Assembly (NCBI RefSeq): GCF_021432385.1
Contig: NZ_JAEACT010000002.1
Span: 2,655,501 to 2,719,500 of the forward strand
From: Clostridium hydrogenum
GTDB taxonomy: Bacteria; Bacillota; Clostridia; Clostridiales; Clostridiaceae
Direction of reading: 5' to 3'
Length of the DNA: 64,000 bases
In this document: positions 17,456-25,663 of the stretch, in pieces
How positions within the stretch are numbered: position 1 is the first letter of the stretch
Layout of the letters: the number at the start of each line of letters is the position of its first letter
Program-made: the position numbers and the translations under genes
The notes under the pieces: model-generated
Told to the model about the DNA's origin: nothing
Database searches by the model: none
What the model saw: the letters and a program-made list of their open reading frames with translations, nothing else

Positions 17456-18148
17456 TTATTGATTTTTATTTGTGAATCTACTTTGAACATCTTCCAGCAC
17501 TGGCTGAAGCAATATAATAATTGCATATGCTACAAAGCTTATAAGTATAAGCATAGAATTTCCTAAATACTTGTATAAGAATCCATATATAACAACAACC
17601 CCTAGTATCTTTAAAAACACACCAATATTTTTAAAAGATTCATAAATAGATATTTTTAATGCATTTTTTATACTTAGATAAAATCTTGATATTATAACAA
17701 AATTCATAATAGCTACGGATACTAAAATAATTTGAAGCACATTAAATATGTATGAAACATTCTTTATAGAACCACCTAATTTTAAAAAATATAACCTATT
17801 AAAATTAAAAATTAAAAATATTGCTAAATAAAATACCCAATAAAACATACCTTCAAAAAAATTATTTTTATATCCTTTCAAATAATTTTTACTTATATTT
17901 TCCATTATATTTTCGCTTCTACGGGCTTTATTAACCGTATAAAACAGTGCTATTAAGTTTGGTCCAATAAAAATTGACACCACTAGTAATACGATTTCAA
18001 ACAAACCATTTTTAAAGGCAGCTTGTACTAATATAGCTAATAAAACTGGTATATTAAAAACTAAAAACCATATGCTACTAACAAGAAATACCCATAAATA
18101 ACTCCCCATAACATAAAATCTACTCTCTTGTAAATCATTATTTGTCAT
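17456..18148 (-). CDS. YesL-like (DUF624) membrane protein
   Basis: 230 residues with about five hydrophobic helices: YLWVFLVSSIWFLVFNIPVL (about 12-31), IVLLVVSIFIGPNLIALFYT, FYWVFYLAIFLIFNFNRLYF, IFNVLQIILVSVAIMNFVI and a C-terminal LISFVAYAIIILLQPV. The early NIPVL and the GPNLIALFYTVNK segment fit the DUF624/YesL family, which usually sits with sugar ABC transporters; none is present here, but the ROK sugar locus is next door. GGTGG precedes ATG 18148. Function unknown. Confidence 0.65.
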   Translation of the reverse strand: MTNNDLQESRFYVMGSYLWVFLVSSIWFLVFNIPVLLAILVQAAFKNGLFEIVLLVVSIFIGPNLIALFYTVNKARRSENIMENISKNYLKGYKNNFFEGMFYWVFYLAIFLIFNFNRLYFLKLGGSIKNVSYIFNVLQIILVSVAIMNFVIISRFYLSIKNALKISIYESFKNIGVFLKILGVVVIYGFLYKYLGNSMLILISFVAYAIIILLQPVLEDVQSRFTNKNQ

Positions 18149-18198
18149 ATTCCACCACCCACGTAATATTTTTTAATTTAAAATAAGTATTTTTAATT

Positions 18199-18272
18199 GG
18201 CATGTTTTAAATAAGTATTGATTTTCACACTTATTTAAAACATAGCTTCCTTTAGTATGTCGGGATATTTTT
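18199..18272. repeat. Palindromic element family A, copy 5 (short-hairpin part only)
   Basis: GG-CATGTTTTAAATAAGTAT, a TTGATTTTCA loop and ACTTATTTAAAACATAGC, then tail CTTCCTTTAGTATGTCGGGA and TATTTTTAA. It abuts and overlaps by two bases the TAA stop of the CapA-like gene (18271-18273). Like copy 1 it lacks the long half. Confidence 0.75.
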
Positions 18273-19386
18273 AATCAAATGAATCTTTTATGTTAAACCC
18301 AAAGCCTTTTGATAAATTATTAATTTTATTAATGACATTTTCTTTATCTGAACCATTTAAAGGTGTAGGACAATAATCATTGCTGCTATTAACAGATGAA
18401 ATTCTAAAAGGTACCGCCCTCACATTATACTTTAAAAGCGCTCCATTTTTAAAATAAAACTTAGTTTGAAGTACAAAGGTTTCCTTATCCGTCGGATTGG
18501 AGTTTCCACCAAAGCAAAAATTTCCCAAGCTGTAACTTATTATTTTCCCCTTATATTGTTCAATACCTTGAATTACATGAGGATGATGCCCGACGATTAA
18601 ATCAGCTCCTTGGTCAATTGCATAATGTGCTAAAGCTTTTTGAACTGAATTAGGATAATAACTTCTTTCAATTCCCCAGTGAAAATTTATAACAACTGCA
18701 GCACAACCACTATTTTTTAATTCACTTATATCAGATTTTATTTTATTTTTTACTTCATTATTATATTCAAAACCCTCATAGCCTAAAAATCCTATTTTTA
18801 CACCTTTAACATCCTTTATCCACTTATTATCCATACCAAAATAACTTATATTATACTTTTTTAAAGCCTCTAAAGTATCATTGAAGCCTTTCTCATAATA
18901 ATCCATTGTATGATTATTAGCTAAATTTACACCTTCAATTGAACCATCCTTTAAAGCTTCGGCAAACTCCGGTGGTGCTTTAAAAGCATAAGTTTTATTA
19001 GCTTTAACATTTGAATTTGTAAAAGTGGATTCAAGATTTACTGTAGTAATATCGTCCTTACTAAACAAATTATATGCATTCTTAAATAAATATGAATAAT
19101 CATTATTATGATTTCGGACTATTGTTATAAGAGATGTCGATTCGTCTAACCTTGGGTCTGTACCTATTGTACAATCGCCAGCACTAGTCAAAACTACATC
19201 TGTCTCCATATTTTTCTTCACAGTACCTTTCTTAATAATATTTTTAGTACTTTTAGAATTCTTGGATACTATACTAATTTTATTAAGATATCCTGATTTA
19301 TACGAAAAAAATGTCATAATCATTATAGATACTGCGCACAAAGCTATATAGATAAATATTTTTGAGGCTTTATTTCCATCTTTCAT
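18271..19386 (-). CDS. CapA-family (poly-gamma-glutamate capsule-type) metallophosphatase-like protein
   Basis: 371 residues from ATG 19386 (AGGGAA upstream; a GTG five codons earlier is less likely). One N-terminal membrane anchor (about 9-26). The PGA_cap domain follows: LTSAGDCTIGTDPRLDE, VNLESTFT, GVNLANNHTMDYYEKG, VVINFHWGIERSYYP and DLIVGHHPHVIQGIEQYKGK, ending with YSLGNFCFGG. These Asp/His/Asn motifs form a dinuclear metal site as in calcineurin-like enzymes. It is anchored with its domain outside. No other capsule gene is nearby, so the substrate is open. Confidence 0.85.
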   Translation of the reverse strand: MKDGNKASKIFIYIALCAVSIMIMTFFSYKSGYLNKISIVSKNSKSTKNIIKKGTVKKNMETDVVLTSAGDCTIGTDPRLDESTSLITIVRNHNNDYSYLFKNAYNLFSKDDITTVNLESTFTNSNVKANKTYAFKAPPEFAEALKDGSIEGVNLANNHTMDYYEKGFNDTLEALKKYNISYFGMDNKWIKDVKGVKIGFLGYEGFEYNNEVKNKIKSDISELKNSGCAAVVINFHWGIERSYYPNSVQKALAHYAIDQGADLIVGHHPHVIQGIEQYKGKIISYSLGNFCFGGNSNPTDKETFVLQTKFYFKNGALLKYNVRAVPFRISSVNSSNDYCPTPLNGSDKENVINKINNLSKGFGFNIKDSFD

Positions 19387-19486
19387 TAAAACTTCCCTCA
19401 CTCTTATATGTATAGTTCAGCTAATTTAATTCTATACTATATATAATAGCATTGTAAACAAATATAAAAAAAAATACTAAAGGCTA

Positions 19487-19514
19487 TTGATTATTTCTAA
19501 ATTAGTAGTATACT
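19487..19514 (+). promoter_or_regulatory. Promoter of the thiol-redox operon
   Basis: TTGATT (19487-19492) and TATACT (19509-19514) with a 16-bp spacer. The -10 lies inside the near-palindrome ATTAGTAGTATACTAAT, which could double as an operator. Confidence 0.5.
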
Positions 19515-19584
19515 AATAATTAAGAAATAACAATTATTAAATAATATGAATTATCTATAAAATTAGTAATGAGGATTGATATTT

Positions 19585-20517
19585 ATGAAAACTGAAAAAA
19601 AACTTGATTTAATAATAATTGGCGCCGGACCAGCTGGGCTTACGGCAGGTATTTATGGTTCTAGATCAAACTTAGACTTAATGATTCTTGAAAACGAGCT
19701 TGTAGGTGGTCAAATACGTGAAAGTCCATGGATTGAAAACTTTCCTGGTTTTACTTCAATTTCTGGTTCTGATTTAGCTGATAAAATGCAAGATCATGCA
19801 GTTAAATCTGGTGCAAAAATCGATGAATTTGGAAATATAAATTCAATAAAATTAACCGACACTGAAAAAATAATAGAAACAGACGATTTTATTTATAAGC
19901 CCAAGGCTGTAATTATTGCAACTGGTTCAAAAAGTAGACCACTTCCAGTTCCTGAAGAAAATATTCTACATGGAAAGTGCATACATTATTGCGAACTATG
20001 TGATGGACCAATGTATGGTGGAAAAGATTTAGTCGTAGTTGGCGGTGGAAATTCTGCTATAAATGCAGCAATATTTTTAACTAAATATGCTAAAAATATC
20101 ACATTAGTTCATCATTCGGCTAATTTAAAAGCTGAAAAAATAACAGTAAACAAACTATTTGAAAACAAAAATGTAAAACTAATGTTAAATACAGAAATCA
20201 AGCATGTACTTGGTGAAAATTCAATTAAAGATATTTTATTTGAAAATACAGAAACTGGTGAAAATGGCTCTTTAAAGGCCGATGGTATATTTGTATATAT
20301 TGGCACTAAACCTACAACAGCACTATTCAAAGATTATATAAATTTGACTAGTTCAGGGCATATAAAAACAAATGAAAATTTAGAAACAAATATAAAAGGA
20401 GTCTTTGCTGCTGGTGATGTAAGGTATAAAGATATTAGGCAATTAACAACAGCCGTTAACGACGGATCTATAGCTGCATTAGCGGCTGAAAAATATATAA
20501 ATGGATTACAATATTAA
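19585..20517 (+). CDS. Thioredoxin reductase-like FAD/NAD(P)H disulfide oxidoreductase
   Basis: 310 residues from ATG 19585 (GAGGAT upstream). FAD site LIIIGAGPAGLTAGIYGSR at about 7-25; redox-active CxxC in CIHYCELCDGPMYGG (about 131-145); NAD(P)H-binding GGKDLVVVGGGNSAINAAIF; C-terminal FAD contact GVFAAGDVRYKDIRQLTTAV. Length and layout match low-molecular-weight TrxB. The dinucleotide-binding sites do not say whether NADPH or reduced ferredoxin/flavodoxin is the donor; clostridia have both kinds. First gene of an operon with a glutaredoxin-like protein and rubredoxin, so electrons likely flow to those small carriers. Confidence 0.85.
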   Translation: MKTEKKLDLIIIGAGPAGLTAGIYGSRSNLDLMILENELVGGQIRESPWIENFPGFTSISGSDLADKMQDHAVKSGAKIDEFGNINSIKLTDTEKIIETDDFIYKPKAVIIATGSKSRPLPVPEENILHGKCIHYCELCDGPMYGGKDLVVVGGGNSAINAAIFLTKYAKNITLVHHSANLKAEKITVNKLFENKNVKLMLNTEIKHVLGENSIKDILFENTETGENGSLKADGIFVYIGTKPTTALFKDYINLTSSGHIKTNENLETNIKGVFAAGDVRYKDIRQLTTAVNDGSIAALAAEKYINGLQY

Positions 20518-20530
20518 GGAGGAATTTATT

Positions 20531-20761
20531 ATGGTTAAAGTTTATTCTACAACATCTTGTCCTTGGTGCAAAAAGGCTAAGGAGTATTTAAAATCAAAGG
20601 ATATTGCTTTTGAAGATTTAAATGTTCAAGAAAATATGGAAGCTCAAGAAGAAATGATTAATTTATCTAAGCAAAGAGGCGTTCCTGTTATAAACATAGA
20701 TGGAAATATAATTGTTGGTTTTGATAAGCCTGCAATTGATAATCTCTTATTTAATAAATAG
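20531..20761 (+). CDS. Glutaredoxin-like (NrdH/YruB-type) protein
   Basis: 76 residues. N-terminal active site VYSTTSCPWCKKAKEYL with CPWC at residues 10-13; the cis-proline GVPVINID at about 51-58 and the C-terminal GFDKPAIDNLL fit the small glutaredoxin-like family (YruB/NrdH), which is reduced by thioredoxin reductase rather than glutathione. AAGGAGG overlaps the TrxB stop, 10 bases before the ATG. Downstream rubredoxin is 26 bp away. Cytoplasmic thiol-disulfide carrier. Confidence 0.85.
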   Translation: MVKVYSTTSCPWCKKAKEYLKSKDIAFEDLNVQENMEAQEEMINLSKQRGVPVINIDGNIIVGFDKPAIDNLLFNK

Positions 20762-20787
20762 CAAATAAAGCTTAGGAGGAATTTAAA

Positions 20788-20949
20788 ATGAAAAAATATG
20801 TATGTGTAGTATGTGGATATATTTATGATCCTGCAGAAGGTGATCCAGATAACGGTGTAGCTCCTGGAACTTCTTTTGAAGCCATTCCTGATGATTGGCT
20901 TTGCCCACTTTGTGGTGTTGGAAAAGATCAATTTGAAGAAGTAAAGTAA
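20788..20949 (+). CDS. Rubredoxin
   Basis: 53 residues starting [19 protein letters not shown], with the two iron-binding loops CVVCG (residues 6-10) and CPLCG (39-43), and the aromatic core residues Y4, Y11, Y13 and W37 seen in all rubredoxins. Carries one electron on a mononuclear Fe(Cys)4 site; in clostridia it supplies oxygen and peroxide reductases. AGGAGG lies 9 bases upstream. Last gene of the redox operon, followed by a strong terminator. Confidence 0.97.
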   Translation: MKKYVCVVCGYIYDPAEGDPDNGVAPGTSFEAIPDDWLCPLCGVGKDQFEEVK

Positions 20950-20973
20950 TAAATTAAAGTATAGTGTAAAATG

Positions 20974-21030
20974 AAATAACATGGGAAAGGTGCATTAAAA
21001 AAATACATCTTTCCCATGTTATTTTAATAT
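20974..21030 (+). terminator. Terminator of the redox operon
   Basis: Long stem AAATAACATGGGAAAGGTG with its partner CATCTTTCCCATGTTATTTT (one G-T mismatch), loop of A/T. Confidence 0.85.
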
Positions 21031-21123
21031 ATAGTTGTTTTCTAGCAATTAAGAGGATTTTAGTATATTCATGGAGAATATATTTATATTATAGATTTTT
21101 ATGGTAGTATGGGTGGTAATTTA

Positions 21124-22272
21124 ATGGAGAATTTTATTAAAGAATTAGAAAGTAAAAAAATTTTATCTAAAGATGATATAATAATTCTTAAAAAGTATAT
21201 TGCAACAAAATATGCTGACCATTCTCCTGCACAAAAGTTGCATGTTTTAACCACTTCAATTAACCAAGTTCTTGATAAAAACATTGAAGGCATAAAAAAA
21301 GAATATGCTGAAACAATTAGGCAATCACTATTAAAAACTACCTTACTAAAAGATGGACGAACTATATTTCTAATAGATATATTCAATACCTCCATTTCTT
21401 TTCAAGATGGAACCTATGATTTTTCCGAAAGCATTCTAAATTGGATAAATTCACATGTCGATAATAAGGCTTCAGAAGAGGATCTTAAAAAATTCAACTT
21501 AAAATTTGAAGAAAAGTACGATATTCAAAATAAGGCTGCTGAAGTAATAAAGACCGATGCAACTACATCAATTGAAAATATTAAACCTAATGCTATAGAA
21601 TTAAAAGAGACTTTAGAAATTGAATCTACAAATGTATTAGAAAAAGCAAAGCATATTGTCACCTCAAAGAAAGTTAAATGTGCGGCTTGTGTCCTTTTGG
21701 TTGCATCTTTTTTATTTCAATATAAATACGTTTTTAGTAAAAATCTACCTCATAAAAATGTTTACACTAACAATATTTCTTCTGCAAAACCAATTGTAAA
21801 AAATCAAGAAAAAATTGCTTCAAATAAAGCAATTTCTTCTAATTTACCACAATACTTTAAATATAAAAAAATAAATCAAGACAAATTAAAAAGCTACCTA
21901 GCTAGCAAGAACTCACTTTTGATAAAAGAACCTTATTTTTCAACACTTATAAACGTTGCAAAAGAATTTGATTTAAATCCTTTGGTTTTATTTGCAATTA
22001 CTGGTCAGGAGCAAGGCTTTGTTCCAGCTAATGCTTCAAGTTCTAGCAAAATTGTAAATAACCCTTTTAATGTTTTTCACAGCTGGCAAGAATATAACAC
22101 AAATTTAAAAGATGCTGCTGAAATAGCAAGCAGAACTGTAATTAATTTATGTAAGGACAGGCCCAATGATAAAGAAGCCTTTCACTGGATAAATAGAAAA
22201 TATGCCGAAGACCCGCATTGGGGTGATGGTGTTGAGAAAATATACGACACCTTAGAAGAAGTTGTGAAGTAA
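21124..22272 (+). CDS. Membrane-anchored glucosaminidase/lysozyme-like protein
   Basis: 382 residues from ATG 21124 (GGTGG upstream). Residues 1-180 are a charged, helical cytoplasmic region of unknown type. One membrane segment follows at about 184-199 (CAACVLLVASFLFQYKY). The C-terminal domain (about 260-382) reads SLLIKEPYFSTLINVAKEFD, LNPLVLFAITGQEQGFVP, NNPFNVFHSW, which resembles the glucosaminidase/lytic transglycosylase fold (catalytic Glu likely in the GQEQGF region). It may cut peptidoglycan outside the cell while the large cytoplasmic part regulates it. The last three codons and the stop lie in palindromic element C1. Confidence 0.55.
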   Translation: MENFIKELESKKILSKDDIIILKKYIATKYADHSPAQKLHVLTTSINQVLDKNIEGIKKEYAETIRQSLLKTTLLKDGRTIFLIDIFNTSISFQDGTYDFSESILNWINSHVDNKASEEDLKKFNLKFEEKYDIQNKAAEVIKTDATTSIENIKPNAIELKETLEIESTNVLEKAKHIVTSKKVKCAACVLLVASFLFQYKYVFSKNLPHKNVYTNNISSAKPIVKNQEKIASNKAISSNLPQYFKYKKINQDKLKSYLASKNSLLIKEPYFSTLINVAKEFDLNPLVLFAITGQEQGFVPANASSSSKIVNNPFNVFHSWQEYNTNLKDAAEIASRTVINLCKDRPNDKEAFHWINRKYAEDPHWGDGVEKIYDTLEEVVK

Positions 22273-22455
22273 GTGTATTGCAGGATATTAAATAAAATTA
22301 ATAAATCTAAGGCAAAAAACTTTAAAAGCCTAAGAAGTTTCAATAACTCGCTGAAAACAAGCTCAGACAATTGAAACCTCTAAGGCTTTTAAAGTTTTTT
22401 ACCTAAGATTTATAAAATTTTATTTAAATCATCCTACAACACACTTACTTCACAA
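22262..22455. repeat. Long palindromic element C1 (194 bp)
   Basis: Ends TTGTGAAGTAAGTGT and ACACTTACTTCACAA are exact inverted repeats. The arms stay mostly complementary inward (GGCAAAAAACTTTAAAAGCC with GGCTTTTAAAGTTTTTTACC; AGTTTCAAT with ATTGAAACC). The left end overlaps the final codons and stop of the glucosaminidase-like gene. No coding content. It may act as a terminator hairpin. Confidence 0.85.
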
Positions 22456-22588
22456 TGCACATGATTTTAAATGAAAAAATTCCTTCGTGCCTACGGAATT
22501 TTGGTGTAGCACAGAAACAATATTTATTACTGAAATCATTAAATTTACTTTATTAAGTTGTTAAATAACAATTATATATTGTAAAACA

Positions 22589-22732
22589 AAAATGTAGTGG
22601 ATTAATCAAAGAACCTTTGGTAGGTGTAAGGAAAAAATTTGCCGCTTAATTTTATTTAGGATTTTGAGCCGCTATTCACTAACATCATTTTTGTACGCCT
22701 ACCAAAGGTTCTTTGATTTTGCACTACATTTT
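22589..22732. repeat. Long palindromic element C2 (144 bp), different sequence
   Basis: Ends AAAATGTAGTG and CACTACATTTT are exact inverted repeats, then AATCAAAGAACCTTTGGTAG pairs with CTACCAAAGGTTCTTTGATT. The central 60 bp are not complementary. Single copy in this window, so its family is unproven. Together with C1 it fills most of the 584-bp gap. Confidence 0.75.
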
Positions 22733-22785
22733 GCTTCTTAATGTTTAAATTTTACTTATTAACCACTTATTATTGCAAAATAATA

Positions 22786-22835
22786 TTGACTTTTCAAATA
22801 CCTAGGACTACTATGTATATATACCTAGATATACT
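22786..22835 (+). promoter_or_regulatory. Promoter and candidate operator of the PadR/FtsW-like unit
   Basis: TTGACT (22786-22791) and TACTAT (22809-22814) with a 17-bp spacer. The -10 is the left half of TACTATGTATATATA followed by CCTAGATATACTATGTA, a repeated TACTATGTA motif with internal symmetry, as expected for an autoregulated PadR gene. Confidence 0.6.
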
Positions 22836-22856
22836 ATGTATTATAAGGAGGTTAAA

Positions 22857-23198
22857 ATGAAAATAAATAAAGAACTTTTGAAAGGTAGTACTACAATATT
22901 AGTTTTAGGCTTACTAAAGCAAAAACCTATGTATGGTTACGAAATGATAAAAGCAATTGATGAAAAATCTAATGGAATTTTTGCTTTTAAAGAAGGAACT
23001 TTATATCCAATACTTCATGGACTTGAAAATGATAATTATGTTGAAGCTTACTGGGAAGAAAGTTCTGAGGGAAGAAAAAGGAAATATTACAGAATTACAA
23101 AAGATGGATTAAAGCATTTGGCTGAAAAGGAAGAAGAATGGACTGCATACAAGGGTGCAGTAGATAAATTTTTGTGGGAGGGATTTAGTTGGGCATAA
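22857..23198 (+). CDS. PadR family transcriptional regulator
   Basis: 113 residues from ATG 22857 (AAGGAGG upstream). PadR-like winged helix: LLKGSTTILVLGLLKQKPMY, GYEMIKAIDEKS, FKEGTLYPILHGLENDNYVE (the TLYP motif) and RKRKYYRITKDGLKHL. Small PadR-s1 type without a long C-terminal helix. It overlaps the next gene by 10 nt; in this arrangement PadR normally represses its own operon until a membrane or ligand signal relieves it. Confidence 0.9.
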   Translation: MKINKELLKGSTTILVLGLLKQKPMYGYEMIKAIDEKSNGIFAFKEGTLYPILHGLENDNYVEAYWEESSEGRKRKYYRITKDGLKHLAEKEEEWTAYKGAVDKFLWEGFSWA

Positions 23199-24541
23199 AA
23201 CACACAGCTTTTAAAAAGTACACTGATGAAGTTTGTTCTCAAATCAAATGCAAAGAAGTTCATTCTGAAATAAAGGAAGAATTAACCAATCACCTAGAAG
23301 AAATCAAAGAAGAATACATTATGCAGGGAGCAAGTTTAGAAGAAGCAGAAAGGCAAGCTGTAGCACATATGGGTGATAGTGAAAAAATCGGGTTTGACTT
23401 AGATAAAATCTACAGAAAAAGACCAGAATACAGGACCTTAATTGTTACTTGCATTCTTGTAACTCTCGGTATTTTAGTTCAACTTATAATAAGCAAAAAC
23501 ATACCTTATAATTTAGCGCATATCTCTTTCGCACATATATTTATCTCTAATATTTTAGGGATTATTTGTGCAGCAGGCTTATATTTTTTCGACTATAGAA
23601 AAATTGAAATTCACTCAAAAGAACTATTTGTATTCGCTAACATATTAATAATTTTTTTATTGGCATTTGGCACTCCAGTAAATGGTGTTAAATTTTTTAT
23701 TTTTTTTAATTTTAGATTAGACATAGCTTTTATAGCAACAATACTATATATAATTTCGTTATGTGGTATTTTACCAAAACTTCGTACAACTAAATATTAC
23801 AAGATTAAAATAGTTTCTATATATGCCTTATGTGCTTTTTTAATACTACTTACAAAAAACTTCCCTTACATCATATTTTTCACATTAGTATTTTTGGTAA
23901 TGCTCGTTTATTTAGGATATTCAAAAAAATACATTCTAGCTTTTTCATTAATAATATTTTTCGCACTATTTTGCCACGCATTTACTTCAGTTCAATATAG
24001 ATATAAACTTACCTCCTTCATTAACTATAATCAATTTAAAGATAACATAGGTTATATAAATTATGAAATTCATGAATTGCTATCATCTGCTACATTATTT
24101 GGAAAAGGAGTATCTGTTGAAGCATTTAAGCTACTTCCAAGCATTACTTCTACATTTACTATATGTTATATAATTTACGCTTTTGGATGGGCTGCTGGAA
24201 TATTAATTTTTTCACTAGTATTAATTTTATTAGTAAATCTATTTATTAAGATAAAATTTATTAAAAACAATTATGGAAAGACCTTATTTTTATCAATTTC
24301 AGCTTTATTTGCATTTGAATTTTTGCAATCTATATTGCTGAATTTAAATTTATCATCTATTTTATCTATAACAACACCATTTATAAGTTACTCTGGAACT
24401 TCTACACTAATAAATATGCTATTAATAGGTCTTATTAACAGTATCTATGCACGAAAAAACCTGCACAACTCCTTACAAAGCAAAGAGCCGAGATTTGAAT
24501 TAAACTTGTTTTCTCGTTACAATAAGAAATCTAAAGTTTAG
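23189..24541 (+). CDS. Permease-prefix-domain protein with FtsW/RodA-like membrane region
   Basis: 450 residues; TTG start overlaps padR, with GGGAGGG 6 bases upstream. Residues 1-75 are a soluble permease prefix domain (EIKEELTNHLEEIKEEYIMQ, ASLEEAERQAVAHMGDSEKI). It is followed by about ten hydrophobic helices. The last third (FGKGVSVEAFKLLPSITSTF, TICYIIYAFGWAAGIL, ITTPFISYSGTSTLINMLLI) resembles the FtsW/RodA/SpoVE fold, whose members polymerise peptidoglycan glycan strands; the usual catalytic acidic residue is not obvious. PadR plus prefix-domain membrane proteins form a recurrent cell-envelope stress pair. Confidence 0.7.
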   Translation: MGIKHTAFKKYTDEVCSQIKCKEVHSEIKEELTNHLEEIKEEYIMQGASLEEAERQAVAHMGDSEKIGFDLDKIYRKRPEYRTLIVTCILVTLGILVQLIISKNIPYNLAHISFAHIFISNILGIICAAGLYFFDYRKIEIHSKELFVFANILIIFLLAFGTPVNGVKFFIFFNFRLDIAFIATILYIISLCGILPKLRTTKYYKIKIVSIYALCAFLILLTKNFPYIIFFTLVFLVMLVYLGYSKKYILAFSLIIFFALFCHAFTSVQYRYKLTSFINYNQFKDNIGYINYEIHELLSSATLFGKGVSVEAFKLLPSITSTFTICYIIYAFGWAAGILIFSLVLILLVNLFIKIKFIKNNYGKTLFLSISALFAFEFLQSILLNLNLSSILSITTPFISYSGTSTLINMLLIGLINSIYARKNLHNSLQSKEPRFELNLFSRYNKKSKV

Positions 24542-24551
24542 CAAAACCCTT

Positions 24552-24763
24552 ATTCAGAGTACGGAGTACAGAGTACAAAGTACAGTGAAGGATGATTTTC
24601 TTCCGCTTTGCTACAGAAAATCTTATAACTTATTTTTTTATTGCTTACGCAATAGCACAATATATTGTGCTCAGCAAAGCTGAGAATATTTAAGTTTAAG
24701 ATTTACCTGACGCAAGGGAAGGTAAATCATCCTTAACTGTACTCTGTACTTTGTACTCTGATT
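24552..24763. repeat. Palindromic element family D, copy 1 (about 212 bp)
   Basis: Ends ATTCAGAGTAC and GTACTCTGATTT. Arms contain ACAGAGTACAAAGTACAGTG with its complement CTGTACTCTGTACTTTGTAC, and GGATGATTTTC / GGTAAATCATCC. The inner hairpins include ATTGCTTACGCAAT and CTCAGCAAAGCTGAG. A second copy is at 62713-62918. Lies in the convergent space between two genes. Confidence 0.9.
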
Positions 24764-24832
24764 TAATGGTTCCAATAATTTTATATTATGTCTAAATTAA
24801 TTATTAATACAATACCTTAATTCCTCTCTACA

Positions 24833-25663
24833 CTAAATAAACGGATTATAAAATCTACTTCCCCTATGAATATTAAGAGAAAGCGAAATTATGAACAAAA
24901 CAACTGCTACTCCCATTGCAAAATAGTCACTTTTAGTAAATTCTCTTTTTCTATACCAGGTACGTTTTTTATTATTTCCAAAAGATCTAAGTTCCATAGC
25001 ACAACTAATTGTCTCTATTCTATCTAAACTTGAAAATATAAGTGGCATTAATATGGCAGCAGAGTTCTTTATTCTTCTTGTAAACTTTTCTTTCTTAGAC
25101 ATATCAATTCCTCTTGCCTGCTGTGCAAAAGCTATATCGTGGTATTCATTTTGTATGTCTGGAATGTATCTAAGTGTTATAGCAACAGAGTACGCAATTT
25201 TATAGCTTATTCCTAGCTTATTAAGTGATGCTGCAAATTCACTAGGCTCAGTAGTTACAATAAATAAAATAGCCATTGGAACTGCGGAAAAATACTTTAT
25301 CATAATGTTAATCTGATAAAAAAGCTGCTCACTAGTTAAATAATAGCTGCCTATAATATGAAACAAATTATGTCTTGTTCCATATATTTTTACACCTTGA
25401 TATGGTGCAAATATAAAAATGAATAAACTATTCATAACTAAGAAAAACAATATAAAATAAAATACAAAAGATATTTCTTTAAATTTTACTTTTGAAACTT
25501 TAAATATTACAAAACTAACTACAAGTAGTGCAATTAAAAATCTTGTATCATATGTTATCATTGATGCAAGTGCCCAAAATATGAAAAACACTAACTTTGT
25601 AGCTCCTGTAAGCTTATGTACAATAGAATCTCTTTTTATGTATGACAGCATAGCTTCTTTCAT
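24833..25663 (-). CDS. ECF transporter T component (EcfT)
   Basis: 276 residues, about six hydrophobic segments and a charged cytoplasmic coupling region with the signature AQQARGIDMSKKEKF (about 185-199; AxARG type) and a second motif SCAMELRSFGNNKKRTW. These two helices contact the ATPases in energy-coupling-factor transporters. ATGA overlap with the upstream fused ATPase gene (25660), so stoichiometric translation is expected. Substrate choice is made by the S component; the gene at 27799 is the likely partner. Confidence 0.9.
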   Translation of the reverse strand: MKEAMLSYIKRDSIVHKLTGATKLVFFIFWALASMITYDTRFLIALLVVSFVIFKVSKVKFKEISFVFYFILFFLVMNSLFIFIFAPYQGVKIYGTRHNLFHIIGSYYLTSEQLFYQINIMIKYFSAVPMAILFIVTTEPSEFAASLNKLGISYKIAYSVAITLRYIPDIQNEYHDIAFAQQARGIDMSKKEKFTRRIKNSAAILMPLIFSSLDRIETISCAMELRSFGNNKKRTWYRKREFTKSDYFAMGVAVVLFIISLSLNIHRGSRFYNPFI

